Assembly: GCA_017991275.1 (NCBI GenBank)
Contig: JAGNMH010000069.1
Location: 1 to 12,752 of the forward strand
Reading direction: 5' to 3'
DNA from: Acidobacteriota bacterium
GTDB lineage: Bacteria > Acidobacteriota > Blastocatellia > RBC074
DNA: 12,752 bases
Part shown: positions 1 to 7,186 of the stretch, in pieces
Position numbering within the stretch: the stretch's first letter is position 1
Layout: each line of letters starts with the position of its first letter
Notes under the pieces: model-generated
The model's database searches: none
The model's input: the letters and a program-made list of their open reading frames with translations, nothing else
What the model was told of the DNA's origin: nothing
Made by a program: the position numbers and the translations under genes

Positions 1-580
1 GGCTTTCGCTTATGACGAAGGCTTTCAAATCGTCTCGCCAGCCTGCGCTTTGTCCGCCCAAACCCGCAGGCCACATAGGCTTCATGTCGGGAACGAAACT
101 GACGGTGACGGTCAAAGCTCGCGGCGAATCGGCTTCCAGCAGAATGATCGAAGCGGCTTCGTCAATCGGCGAAAAGAAAGTAGCGCGAAGCGAGAAGAGT
201 TGGTTGGACGCAACCAGCGTCGTTGATTCAGGGCGAGCGATGATGCGTTCGATGTTGTCGGCAAATTCAACTGGCGTATCTTGGCCTTCGACCTTGATGC
301 TGATGCGCGCGTCGTGAAAGAGCTTCATAGGAAACACCCACGATTCAAACACTCCGGTTTCGTGGCCGAAGATGGCAGACTTTCGCCCAATCGCGTCGAA
401 GTAAACCTGCGGCCTTGCGGCTCGCGTCAGCTCAATCGGGTTGGCTGGCAAAGGGAATTTCGCCGGCAGATTTGGCGAAGATTGTTGTTCAGTTTGCGCC
501 TGCCCGATTGGCGTACAGACAATTGTCATGCAGGCGAGCGAGAGAAGGGCGACAGAGATGATTCTTATGGGGATGAACAT
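1..580 (-). CDS. Exported protein, possibly the N-terminal part of a glycoside hydrolase or debranching-type enzyme (3' end cut by window)
   Basis: The minus-strand frame is open from an ATG at 580 to the window edge, giving 193 residues with the C-terminus missing. An in-frame TAG lies two codons upstream of the ATG, which fixes the N-terminus. Residues 1-28 form a typical signal peptide: a short basic start, a hydrophobic stretch (IISVALLSLACMTIV), and a likely cleavage after GQA. The mature part looks like a beta-rich domain, with segments such as YFDAIGRKSAIFGHETGVFE (60-79) and SWVFPMKLFHDARI. This resembles the N-terminal sandwich domains of debranching-type glycosidases, but I cannot confirm the family and the catalytic part is outside the window. 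It starts 24 bases after the HIT gene on the same strand, so it is probably co-transcribed with it. The only Shine-Dalgarno-like match (AAAGG) sits 13 bases upstream, which is far. Coding status is well supported; function is weak. Confidence 0.72.
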   Translation of the reverse strand, partial: MFIPIRIISVALLSLACMTIVCTPIGQAQTEQQSSPNLPAKFPLPANPIELTRAARPQVYFDAIGRKSAIFGHETGVFESWVFPMKLFHDARISIKVEGQDTPVEFADNIERIIARPESTTLVASNQLFSLRATFFSPIDEAASIILLEADSPRALTVTVSFVPDMKPMWPAGLGGQSAGWRDDLKAFVISES

Positions 581-604
581 CGCAGTCTAAAAACCTTTGG
601 CGAT

Positions 605-934
605 TCACCGCAGCGGATCGCCGGAATTGATATGAAAGTGAAGGTGTTTGGAATCCTGATATTTGCCCAAGTTGGTGAGAACTCGAGCCGCTCCGTGTTC
701 GGCAACGATCGTGTCGGCAATCTGTCTGATGACGGCGAACAACTCAATCAGCAAAGCGTTGTCGCCCGGTTCTAGCGTCAACAACGAACCGATATGTCGT
801 TTGGGGATAACGACAATATGAACCGGCCAAAACGGGCGAGTGTGATGAAACGCCAGCACGTTTTCGGTTTCGTGGACTTTGGTGATCGGAGTGCGCCCGC
901 TTAGAGCTTCTTCGCAGTAAAAATCTTCAGCCAT
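605..934 (-). CDS. HIT-family (histidine triad) nucleotide-binding protein
   Basis: The gene encodes a 109-residue protein. The histidine triad appears near the C-terminus as HLHFHIN (H97, H99, H101), preceded by the usual N-x-G-x-x-Q-D-S-x-H context (NLGKYQDSKH). The region VHIVVIPKRHIGSL (38-51) is the conserved Hint-type strand and loop. Family members are small cytoplasmic nucleotidyl hydrolases or transferases acting on phosphoramidates or dinucleoside polyphosphates; the natural substrate here is unknown. The ATG at 934 is chosen because AAAGGAAG lies about 7 bases upstream and the protein then has normal family length. Longer in-frame starts up to 1036 would run into the HNH gene. It follows the HNH gene by 19 bases and precedes the exported protein by 24 bases. 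The family is clear; the physiological role is not. Confidence 0.9.
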   Translation of the reverse strand: MAEDFYCEEALSGRTPITKVHETENVLAFHHTRPFWPVHIVVIPKRHIGSLLTLEPGDNALLIELFAVIRQIADTIVAEHGAARVLTNLGKYQDSKHLHFHINSGDPLR

Positions 935-953
935 TGGGATTCTTCCTTTGTCA

Positions 954-1481
954 TTATAGGCCGCCCAACAATTGCTCAAGCTGGTTTCTACTTGGATAGT
1001 CCCAGTTGATAGGTTGAACATTACGAAGCTGAGCAATGTTACGAAGTTTTGCTCGAATAGTGATGAGGTGCTGACTGTTCAAATTCAACCGCTCTTCGGT
1101 GTATTGCCCGGCAAAAGTCAGCGGCTGCCAACGACCTGTTTCTTCTTCCCTAAAGTGAGTTGAAAAGGCATCGTTGCATAGGTCTACAAAACCATACCCC
1201 ACCGCTTCCGCGTCTGGTGAAGGCCAAGCGTTACTTTTGAGGTTGTTGCAAACGTGGCAAGCGTAGTAGAGGTTGAAGAAATCTTTGACCAAAATAGCGA
1301 ACTGCGGAAGTGACTTTGGACGAAAGTGGTCTAACTCAAAATTTCTGCTCCCACCTGCCAGCAGTTCGTGTAGCAGGCAATAAGCGCAGCATTCTGAAAA
1401 GTCTTCTCGGACGAAAAGGCGTAACTTTGTATAGTCACCTCTGACCTTTGGAGCGACTTGGCGGCGGGGGAAAACAGCCAT
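954..1481 (-). CDS. HNH endonuclease family protein with CxxC/CxxC zinc site
   Basis: The predicted protein has 175 residues. The HNH core is readable: C32-A-Y-C35, then F-E-L-D51-H52-F-R-P-K-S, then C75-H-V-C78-N-N. This is a beta-beta-alpha metal finger with D-H as the catalytic step and two CxxC pairs likely holding a structural zinc. The C-terminal half (VDLCNDAFSTHF, GQYTEERLNLN) matches the general build of stand-alone HNH proteins that include bacterial defence nucleases, but no specific defence family is proven. The ATG at 1481 comes one base after the TAA of the RRM gene, and GGAG inside the end of that gene can serve as Shine-Dalgarno, so translation is probably coupled. A hand count over two 60-base lines (1261-1320, 1381-1440) gives about 43% GC, lower than hpnJ. 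No partner methylase is present. Target nucleic acid is unknown. Confidence 0.85.
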   Translation of the reverse strand: MAVFPRRQVAPKVRGDYTKLRLFVREDFSECCAYCLLHELLAGGSRNFELDHFRPKSLPQFAILVKDFFNLYYACHVCNNLKSNAWPSPDAEAVGYGFVDLCNDAFSTHFREEETGRWQPLTFAGQYTEERLNLNSQHLITIRAKLRNIAQLRNVQPINWDYPSRNQLEQLLGGL

Positions 1482-1482
1482 C

Positions 1483-2157
1483 TTACTTTTTCTCCGTGGA
1501 CTGCTGAGGATTGACCTTTAAGCTCTCCTCTATCGCCGTCAGTTGTTCAATGATTGGTTCATAGAAAGAGGTGTCATATTTTTCCAGCAAAGTCTTAAGT
1601 AATACAAGTTCTTCCCTCTCTTCTTCAGATAAACCACTACCAAACTTCTTATCCACTAACATTGAATATCGGTTTATGACCTCTATATCGAAAAGAGCAT
1701 CCGGCGTTGGTAGTTTTTTAGCGATGGCTTCTGAAGCTATAGATTCATCAGTGTGCTCAGTGTCAAACCTGCTTCGTTTTTTCCGCATCAGTGCGCGCAG
1801 ATTGCTTGACTTGTCTCTGCTACGATCAAAAGTGCTCCTCTCGCCATGGATACTGCCGAAGTCATCGCCAAGCCTAAAACCAGCTTCGTTCAAACCACCG
1901 CGGCGTCTTTCTCGTGGACCAGCCTCCTTCACTGTTAGCGAACGGCCTTTAAGCTCACGATCATTGAATTTTTGGATTGCCGCATCTGCGTCGGCTCGAT
2001 TTGCCATTTCGACGAAAGCAAAGCCGCGCGAACGGCCTGTCTCACGGTCTGTCACAATGTTTGAAGATTCGACCGTACCCACCTGAGCAAATATTTCTTC
2101 TAGATCTTGCTCTGAAACACTGAATGAAAGATTACCAACGTAAAGTCTAGTTGCCAT
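1483..2157 (-). CDS. RRM-domain RNA-binding protein with a long non-glycine C-terminal extension
   Basis: The protein has 224 residues. Residues 1-80 are a canonical RNA recognition motif, with RNP2 LYVGNL at 5-10 and RNP1 RGFAFVEM at 44-51, so single-stranded RNA binding is expected. Bacterial RRM proteins of this kind are usually around 80-130 residues with a short Gly/Arg tail. Here a basic linker (GPRERRRGG) is followed by about 130 further residues. That tail is rich in charge and ends in a helical segment (INRYSMLVDKKFGSGLSEEE, then EELVLLKTLLEKY) that I do not recognise as a named domain. The ATG at 2157 has AGAGG 8 bases upstream. That AGAGG is the 3' arm of a small palindrome (2166-2177) which might mask it. 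The gene is AT-rich: a hand count over 1561-1680 gives 41 of 120 G or C. The HNH gene begins one base after its stop. Confidence 0.88.
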   Translation of the reverse strand: MATRLYVGNLSFSVSEQDLEEIFAQVGTVESSNIVTDRETGRSRGFAFVEMANRADADAAIQKFNDRELKGRSLTVKEAGPRERRRGGLNEAGFRLGDDFGSIHGERSTFDRSRDKSSNLRALMRKKRSRFDTEHTDESIASEAIAKKLPTPDALFDIEVINRYSMLVDKKFGSGLSEEEREELVLLKTLLEKYDTSFYEPIIEQLTAIEESLKVNPQQSTEKK

Positions 2158-2210
2158 AGCTTTAACCTCTAAAGAGGAGATTAGCTCAAAAGCATAAAAA
2201 TGCCTACTAT

Positions 2211-3662
2211 TTAGACTTGTCCAGCTTTTACAAGCTCTCGCCGCCGAGCGCGCGTTGCCAAAAATTCTTTAGCTTCTTTGTACAGTCGCTTGCGATCAGC
2301 CGATTTGAAGATTGCGCCTTTGACGATGCGATATATCGGCTTCGGGCGGAAGTAATACTCGTCGTAAAACTTGTGAACCCAATCCAGCATCTCCGCGCCG
2401 GACAAATGCGGGAAGTTCGCCATCGGCAATTGCTGCCCAAGTTCATCAGACATAGTTGTGTTCAGGATAATTCCGTTCGCGCGAAACCATTCGTACATTT
2501 CGGTTCCCGGATAAGCGTGGGCGACTGAAACTTGCAAAGTTTCGGCGTCCATTTCTTTCGCGTACTTGATGGTTTCCTTGATCGTTTCGCGGGTTTCGCC
2601 GGGCAGGCCGATGATGAAATCGGCGTGGACTTTGATTCCGGCTCGTTTGCAGTCTTTGACGAATTGCAGCGACTGAGCGGCGTTAATTCCTTTCTTGATG
2701 TTCTTCAAGATTTGATCGTTGCCGGATTCAAAGCCGACGATGAACAGGCGGCAACCGGCGTCTTTCATTACCTTCAACGTTTCGTAATCCAGCGAAGCGC
2801 GAGCGGTCGAAGACCATTGGAACTTCAGCGGTTTGAAGGCTTTGGACATTTCGACCATTCGGTTGCGGAAGTAAGCAAAGGTGTCGTCGTCGAAAAAGAT
2901 TTCCTGCAAGCCTTCGGGTTTGAAAGCGTCAAGCGCCCATTCGACTTCGTTGGCTACGTCTTGCACGGAGCGTTTGCGCTGAGCGTGATCGTCAAAAGTC
3001 TGCGGCCACAAACAGAAAGTGCAATGCGCCGGACAGCCTCGCGTAGAGTAAAACGCAATGTAGGGATTTAGCAGAAACGGGACGTTGTATTTGGTGATGT
3101 CCATGTCCCGTTTGTAGATCGGCGTCACCCACGGCAGCTTGTCCAAATCCGTCATCAGCGGTTCTGGCGCAGTCGAAACCATTTGGTTGTTTCGCAAGAA
3201 GTGAACGCCAGGAATTTTGTCCAGAGGTTCGCCCGCGGCAAAACGAGTGACCTGGTGGTCGAATTCCTTGTGCGTGACAAAGTCAATTGCCGGACTGGCG
3301 GTCAAAGCGACTTCGGGATGAGTCGTCACTGGCGGGCCGACAAAGGCGATTTTCAGCGCCGGGTTCAGTTCCTTCATTCGCTCGGCGATTTTCACGTCAA
3401 TAGCAAACCCGACGTGCGAAGTGAACAGCACAACGAAGTCATAGTCTTTGGCGATCTGCGCGGTTTCTTCGGGGCCGATGTGATGCGGCCCGGCATCCAG
3501 CAGCCGGGATTCTCCACCAAGGTCGCGGATCATCGCCGCCGGATAAGCCAGCCACACCGGATACCAGTAACTTTCGATTTCTCGCGTCGCAGGCCAGCGC
3601 GAACTGGCACCGCCATCGAAGTTTTCAAATGAAGGCGGGTTCAGCAGAAGTGTTTTTAACAA
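2211..3662 (-). CDS. hpnJ: HpnJ, hopanoid-biosynthesis-associated B12-binding radical SAM protein
   Basis: The 483-residue protein combines an N-terminal cobalamin-binding-like domain (about 1-150) with a radical SAM domain. The iron-sulfur motif is C210-P-A-H-C214-T-F-C217. The start (NPPSFENFDGGASSRW, REIESYWYPVWLAYPAAM) is characteristic of HpnJ. HpnJ is known from Burkholderia genetics to act late in hopanoid tailoring, in formation of the cyclitol ether on bacteriohopanetetrol after HpnI and HpnK. The start is TTG at 3662-3660, chosen because GAGGAG lies 8 bases upstream and the family N-terminus begins right there. Neither hpnI nor hpnK is in the window. The RRM gene follows after 53 bases on the same strand. 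Family assignment is strong; the reaction is transferred from homologues. Confidence 0.88.
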   Translation of the reverse strand: MLKTLLLNPPSFENFDGGASSRWPATREIESYWYPVWLAYPAAMIRDLGGESRLLDAGPHHIGPEETAQIAKDYDFVVLFTSHVGFAIDVKIAERMKELNPALKIAFVGPPVTTHPEVALTASPAIDFVTHKEFDHQVTRFAAGEPLDKIPGVHFLRNNQMVSTAPEPLMTDLDKLPWVTPIYKRDMDITKYNVPFLLNPYIAFYSTRGCPAHCTFCLWPQTFDDHAQRKRSVQDVANEVEWALDAFKPEGLQEIFFDDDTFAYFRNRMVEMSKAFKPLKFQWSSTARASLDYETLKVMKDAGCRLFIVGFESGNDQILKNIKKGINAAQSLQFVKDCKRAGIKVHADFIIGLPGETRETIKETIKYAKEMDAETLQVSVAHAYPGTEMYEWFRANGIILNTTMSDELGQQLPMANFPHLSGAEMLDWVHKFYDEYYFRPKPIYRIVKGAIFKSADRKRLYKEAKEFLATRARRRELVKAGQV

Positions 3663-3669
3663 AGCGGTT

Positions 3670-3676
3670 CTCCTCT
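3670..3676 (-). promoter_or_regulatory. Shine-Dalgarno that decides the TTG start of hpnJ
   Basis: Read on the minus strand, AGAGGAG ends 7-8 bases before a TTG codon at 3662-3660. No ATG in frame gives an N-terminus matching HpnJ relatives, while TTG-Leu-Lys-Thr does, so this site supports the non-ATG start. Confidence 0.65.
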
Positions 3677-3763
3677 TTTCTTTTCGAACCGGCCAATCAG
3701 AAAGAGTTCCGGTAACTCAAGTAAAGGACGTATTTTGACTCTCATACGAACTAGCCAAGCTTA

Positions 3764-3792
3764 GTCAGCAGGCTGCGCTTTCGCAAGCTGTC
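3764..3792. repeat. Imperfect hairpin just downstream of the polytopic membrane protein gene
   Basis: Two imperfect arms, TCAGCAGGCTGCG and CGCAAGCTG, flank a CTTT loop, with a bulge or mismatches in the stem. It begins right after the stop codon of the 3794-5173 gene when read on the minus strand. It could act as a transcript end or be a short dispersed palindrome. There is no clear T-run after the stem, so a classical intrinsic terminator is not supported. Confidence 0.35.
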
Positions 3793-3793
3793 A

Positions 3794-5173
3794 TTAACGG
3801 TAGTCTTCTGTCTGGTTATAAAGGTTCAGCCGGTTATTTTTCATAAAATTGATTCTGCTTTGTAACACTTCCGGTTCCATTGCCGAGAGCACGGGGAAGC
3901 CAGTCAGTTGGTTGCAATAGTCCTGGTTTCCCGTTCGCAGAAAGCAATCTTTCCAGGCGCGTTTGTTGCGGCTGAAGGAGGCCGCCGGATGACTGTCGCC
4001 TAATCGCAAAGGCAAATGGCCGGGCAAAAGCAGTATCAGAAAAACAATTAGGCAAGTTTGACGCCGCCGCCCGGGTTTCAGAGTCAGCAGGTGAAAATAC
4101 AAACCAAGAACACCTGGGATCATCAGGGTTACAAACCGCGAGCTTTGCGATCCGTTCAACCCCATTCCCGCACGGCCCAGAGCCGCGTTCGCCACGAACA
4201 GCAAACCGTATCCAACCAAAATCAACGTTACCAGATTGATTCGGCGGTCAGCGAATTCCTGGTTGAAAACTCTTTGCAAATGAATGAACAGCACGACAGT
4301 TGCCAGCAGCAATAATCCAAGTCCCAAGGCCATTGCCGGATAAGTGAACCACGCAATTCTGTTCGGATAAGGCCTGACAAACCTGCCAAACATCAGTCCG
4401 GCAAACAATGGGTAATCCCACAGGCGCGCGACCCGTTGTTCTACTGAACTGCTGAAGTGTTCAAAATTGTAATCGTATAAAAAAACAACGATGGTAAGCA
4501 CAGAGAAAGTCAGCCCGGCCAGGGAACTGATAAAGCCAAGCCGTTGGCGTCTCTGATTCCAGCATTCGATTACAAATAACCCGAGCGTGATGGCGCCAAT
4601 AAGTAACCCGTAGCCGGTATTGACCAGCAGAAAATTGAAGACCAACACCAAAGCCATTCGCCAAAGTCTGCGCTCCGCAGTCCAGGCCAGGCAATACAAA
4701 ACAATCAACAGCATGGGAAACGCAGTCGGCGCTGAACTGACTGCTCCGGCATAGGTTTGAAACTGCGTAGCGGTCAAAATTATCAGCGGAATGGCTGCGT
4801 CGTAAGCTGTCAGCTTGCCGAACAATCGCCACTTCAGCCAAAAAGCGGCCAGCATTGCCAGCCAAACCAGAAAACCGATGAAGAAAGACTCGGCGCGCGA
4901 ATTCCAATTCGTTAATTCCGCCAACAAGTAAGAAAGAACGCCCGCGCCCTGCCGCCAGGGGCCATGTTGCCAGCGGAAAAGCTCCCACCAGCGTTTGCCA
5001 GCGAATAGCGGTTCGAAGAACCCCCATTGATCCCAGTAAAGCAGATTGACCGCGTGATGGTGGATTAACGCGAAGTGGCGATAAGAGAGAACCGCAGTTA
5101 CTAACAGCAGGGAAATGATGGTTAAAGCGCGAGCATTGTGCCGAAAGTGAAAAAAGCTTTGCCTGACGAGCAT
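3794..5173 (-). CDS. Polytopic integral membrane protein of unknown function (possibly GT-C-like)
   Basis: The 459-residue protein has roughly ten hydrophobic segments spread from residue 15 to 388, for example 15-33, 96-115, 150-165, 213-233, 276-297, 313-331, 347-365 and 372-388. It ends in a soluble tail of about 70 residues. After the first membrane segment comes a likely extracytoplasmic loop with YWDQW (46-50), EPLFAG and QHGPWRQG (69-76). A later loop has GSQSSRF (341-347). Acidic/aromatic first-loop motifs of this kind occur in lipid-linked-sugar-using GT-C glycosyltransferases and their uncharacterised relatives, but there is no firm match, so the function is left open. The ATG at 5173 has only a weak GGAA upstream. 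It is divergent from hpnC and upstream of hpnJ on the same strand, so a link to envelope lipid work is possible but unproven. Confidence 0.8.
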   Translation of the reverse strand: MLVRQSFFHFRHNARALTIISLLLVTAVLSYRHFALIHHHAVNLLYWDQWGFFEPLFAGKRWWELFRWQHGPWRQGAGVLSYLLAELTNWNSRAESFFIGFLVWLAMLAAFWLKWRLFGKLTAYDAAIPLIILTATQFQTYAGAVSSAPTAFPMLLIVLYCLAWTAERRLWRMALVLVFNFLLVNTGYGLLIGAITLGLFVIECWNQRRQRLGFISSLAGLTFSVLTIVVFLYDYNFEHFSSSVEQRVARLWDYPLFAGLMFGRFVRPYPNRIAWFTYPAMALGLGLLLLATVVLFIHLQRVFNQEFADRRINLVTLILVGYGLLFVANAALGRAGMGLNGSQSSRFVTLMIPGVLGLYFHLLTLKPGRRRQTCLIVFLILLLPGHLPLRLGDSHPAASFSRNKRAWKDCFLRTGNQDYCNQLTGFPVLSAMEPEVLQSRINFMKNNRLNLYNQTEDYR

Positions 5174-5307
5174 CTTGAGTTTCCGTTTGCTTAAAGTTAA
5201 TGCCTGTGTGAAAGGCGCGGCAGCTTAATCAACGTACAAGTAACACGCAACCAGATGATAAATTGCGCGTACAAATTCTGGTTGTTATGCTCGCGGACGC
5301 ATTTCTT
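5174..5307. other. Divergent intergenic region between the membrane protein gene and hpnC
   Basis: This stretch must carry the promoters for both directions. It is fairly AT-rich and includes GATAAAT near 5256-5262, which could be a -10 box for hpnC, but I see no convincing -35 partner. Alternative in-frame hpnC starts (TTG at 5263, ATG at 5287) fall inside it. Confidence 0.35.
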
Positions 5308-6207
5308 ATGAGCGCACTCAATCCAACAAAAACAACTGAACACGCCGAAGCTTGCAGCGTCGAACAGGCATTCGCTTATTGCCGGCAGATGGCCGAAAGC
5401 CATTACGAAAACTTTCCTGTCGGTTCATTGCTGATTCCGAAGCGATTGCGAAAACACGTTTACAGCATTTATGCGTTTGCCAGAGCGGCTGACGATTTTG
5501 CCGATGAGGGTTATGAAACCGGCGAGATAACCGAAGCCGAGCGGCTGGCCGCGCTGGATGATTGGCAGCAGAAGCTGGAAAAGTGTTTTGCTGGCGAGGC
5601 CGATCATCCGATTTTCATCGCTCTGGCTGCGACGGTCAAAGAGTTGAATTTGCCGATCAAACTCTTCAGCGACCTGCTCTCGGCTTTCAAACAGGACGTG
5701 GTTAAAACTCGTTACACCGACTTCGACGAAGTTCTGGATTACTGCACGCGCTCGGCGAATCCGATAGGGCGATTGATTTTGCTGCTTTTCGATTATCGCG
5801 ATGAACGATTGCATCAGCTTTCAGACCACATCTGCACGGCGTTGCAACTGGCCAATTTCTGGCAAGATGTTTCTGTGGACATTCGCAAAGATCGAATCTA
5901 CTTGCCGCAGGATGAAATGCACAGCTTCGGCGTGACGGTTGAAGATTTGCGCGAAGCCAGGTTCAGCCCGCAATTTGCCGAATTATTGAAATTTCAAGTC
6001 GAACGCACCTGGCAGCTTTTTCATCTTGGCCGAGATTTGCCGGAACTGGTCAGCGGACGTTTGAAATACGAACTGCGACTGACATGGTTTGGCGGGACGA
6101 ACATCCTGAAGCAGATTGAAGCTTTGGGCTACGACACGCTTGGCCAGCGCCCGACAAATTCCACTTTCGACAAATTGCGTTTGCTGGGGCGAACCCTGAT
6201 CGGGTAA
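5308..6207 (+). CDS. hpnC: HpnC, hydroxysqualene synthase of the hopanoid/squalene pathway
   Basis: Taking ATG at 5308, the protein has 299 residues and belongs to the trans-isoprenyl diphosphate synthase (squalene/phytoene synthase) fold. The first aspartate-rich motif is D62-D-F-A-D66-E. The second is N183-F-W-Q-D187-V-S-V-D191, with the NFWQD form typical of HpnC rather than HpnD or phytoene synthase. Further HpnC-like pieces are SHYENFPVGS (31-40) and SANPIGRL (149-156). In the HpnC-HpnD-HpnE route, HpnD makes presqualene diphosphate, HpnC converts it to hydroxysqualene and HpnE reduces that to squalene. The start is uncertain: ATG 5287 and TTG 5263 are in frame, and no candidate has a strong Shine-Dalgarno. 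The 5308 start gives normal length. HpnD, HpnE and the cyclase are not in this window. The gene stands alone, 83 bases before the next one. Confidence 0.88.
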   Translation: MSALNPTKTTEHAEACSVEQAFAYCRQMAESHYENFPVGSLLIPKRLRKHVYSIYAFARAADDFADEGYETGEITEAERLAALDDWQQKLEKCFAGEADHPIFIALAATVKELNLPIKLFSDLLSAFKQDVVKTRYTDFDEVLDYCTRSANPIGRLILLLFDYRDERLHQLSDHICTALQLANFWQDVSVDIRKDRIYLPQDEMHSFGVTVEDLREARFSPQFAELLKFQVERTWQLFHLGRDLPELVSGRLKYELRLTWFGGTNILKQIEALGYDTLGQRPTNSTFDKLRLLGRTLIG

Positions 6208-6290
6208 AACTGCGCTGAAACTTACTGTGATCCTTCGTAAAACATTGCTTGCCTGACCGTTATCTCCAAAGCAAAACCTCGGAGGAAGAA

Positions 6291-7178
6291 ATGAAAAAAC
6301 TATTTTGGGTTCTGCCTGTGCTGAGCTTGTTGGTGGCGTCTGCCCTGACACAGCAAAGTGTAAGCCTTGCGTTGACGGGCTTGGCCAATGCCGAACGCGC
6401 CTTCGCCAAAATGTCGGTTGAAAAAGGCATTCGCGATTCGTTCATTGCCAACTTTGCCGACGACGGTATCAACTTCACGCCGCATCCAACCAACACCAGA
6501 GAGGCTTACTCCAAACGTCCTGCGCCACCTTCACCTCCGCCGATTACGTTGAATTGGTCGCCGGTTTACGGAGACATAGCGCAGTCAGGAGAGCTTGGTT
6601 ACACGACCGGCCCGTTTCTGATTACGGACAACAGTCCGGCCAAACGTCCGGCTCAACACGGAATGTATTCTTCGATTTGGAAGAAACAGGCCGACGGCAG
6701 TTGGAAGGTTCTGGTTGATCTGGGTATTCAACTGAACGCCGCCGTTGCACCGCTTGAAGCGCCGTTCCAGTCGGCTCCGCAGTGGAAAGTAAAAATCGCC
6801 AAGCCGAACGCGGCGGATTCTTTGGCCAATTTGCTCAAAGCCGACCGGGCGTTTTTTGCCAGCAGTGTTAAGTCCGCCACTGACGCCTGGAGAAAGTTAC
6901 TCAGCGACGATGCCCGTATTCACCGCAACGGCCTGTTTCCGCTGGTTGGCAAGCAATCGTTTTCGCTCTGGGTTGAAAAACAAACGGCTGCCATTGCCGG
7001 CGAACCGATCAAAGCTGACGTGGCTGCTTCCTCTGAATTTGGTTACAGCTATGGGAAATACGAACTCAAAACCGACAAGCCGGAGAAAGGTTATTACGTA
7101 CGGGTTTGGAAGCTTGATGGGAAAGGGAACTGGCGTATCGTTTTCGATGTGACTTCGCCATTGCCGGAAGAAAAATAG
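6291..7178 (+). CDS. Exported protein with two SnoaL/DUF4440-like (NTF2-fold) repeats
   Basis: The 295-residue protein starts at ATG 6291, preceded by a strong GGAGGAAG. Residues 1-20 are a signal peptide (MKK then FWVLPVLSLLVASALT). Two halves resemble each other: LANAERAFAKMSVEKGIRDS paired with LLKADRAFFASSVKSATDAW, and GELGYTTGPF followed by SIWKKQADGSWKVLVD paired with EFGYSYGKYE followed by VWKLDGKGNWRIVFD. This is the DUF4440/SnoaL-like cone fold in tandem, a fold used both for small-molecule binding and for enzymes. A proline-rich stretch (RPAPPSPPP) lies in the first half. No catalytic residue pattern can be named. Its stop is 8 bases before the serine hydrolase start, so the two are probably co-expressed and co-exported. 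Function is unknown. Confidence 0.8.
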   Translation: MKKLFWVLPVLSLLVASALTQQSVSLALTGLANAERAFAKMSVEKGIRDSFIANFADDGINFTPHPTNTREAYSKRPAPPSPPPITLNWSPVYGDIAQSGELGYTTGPFLITDNSPAKRPAQHGMYSSIWKKQADGSWKVLVDLGIQLNAAVAPLEAPFQSAPQWKVKIAKPNAADSLANLLKADRAFFASSVKSATDAWRKLLSDDARIHRNGLFPLVGKQSFSLWVEKQTAAIAGEPIKADVAASSEFGYSYGKYELKTDKPEKGYYVRVWKLDGKGNWRIVFDVTSPLPEEK

Positions 7179-7186
7179 GAGAGACG

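Noticed and set aside
281..775. Plus-strand open frame of 164 codons near the left edge
   Set aside because: Antisense to the HIT gene and to the exported protein gene, which both show real protein features.
1571..2086. Plus-strand serine-rich open frame of 171 codons
   Set aside because: Antisense of the RRM gene; the serine richness is just the complement of its Glu/Lys-poor frame and no domain is visible.
2532..3071. Plus-strand open frame of 179 codons
   Set aside because: Antisense shadow of hpnJ, including its radical SAM region.
3704..3718. GAGTT/AACTC inverted repeat upstream of hpnJ as an operator
   Set aside because: The arms are only five bases with a five-base centre, too short to separate from chance.
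4461..5027. Minus-strand open frame of 188 codons
   Set aside because: Same strand, different frame inside the membrane protein gene, without hydrophobic periodicity or a Shine-Dalgarno.
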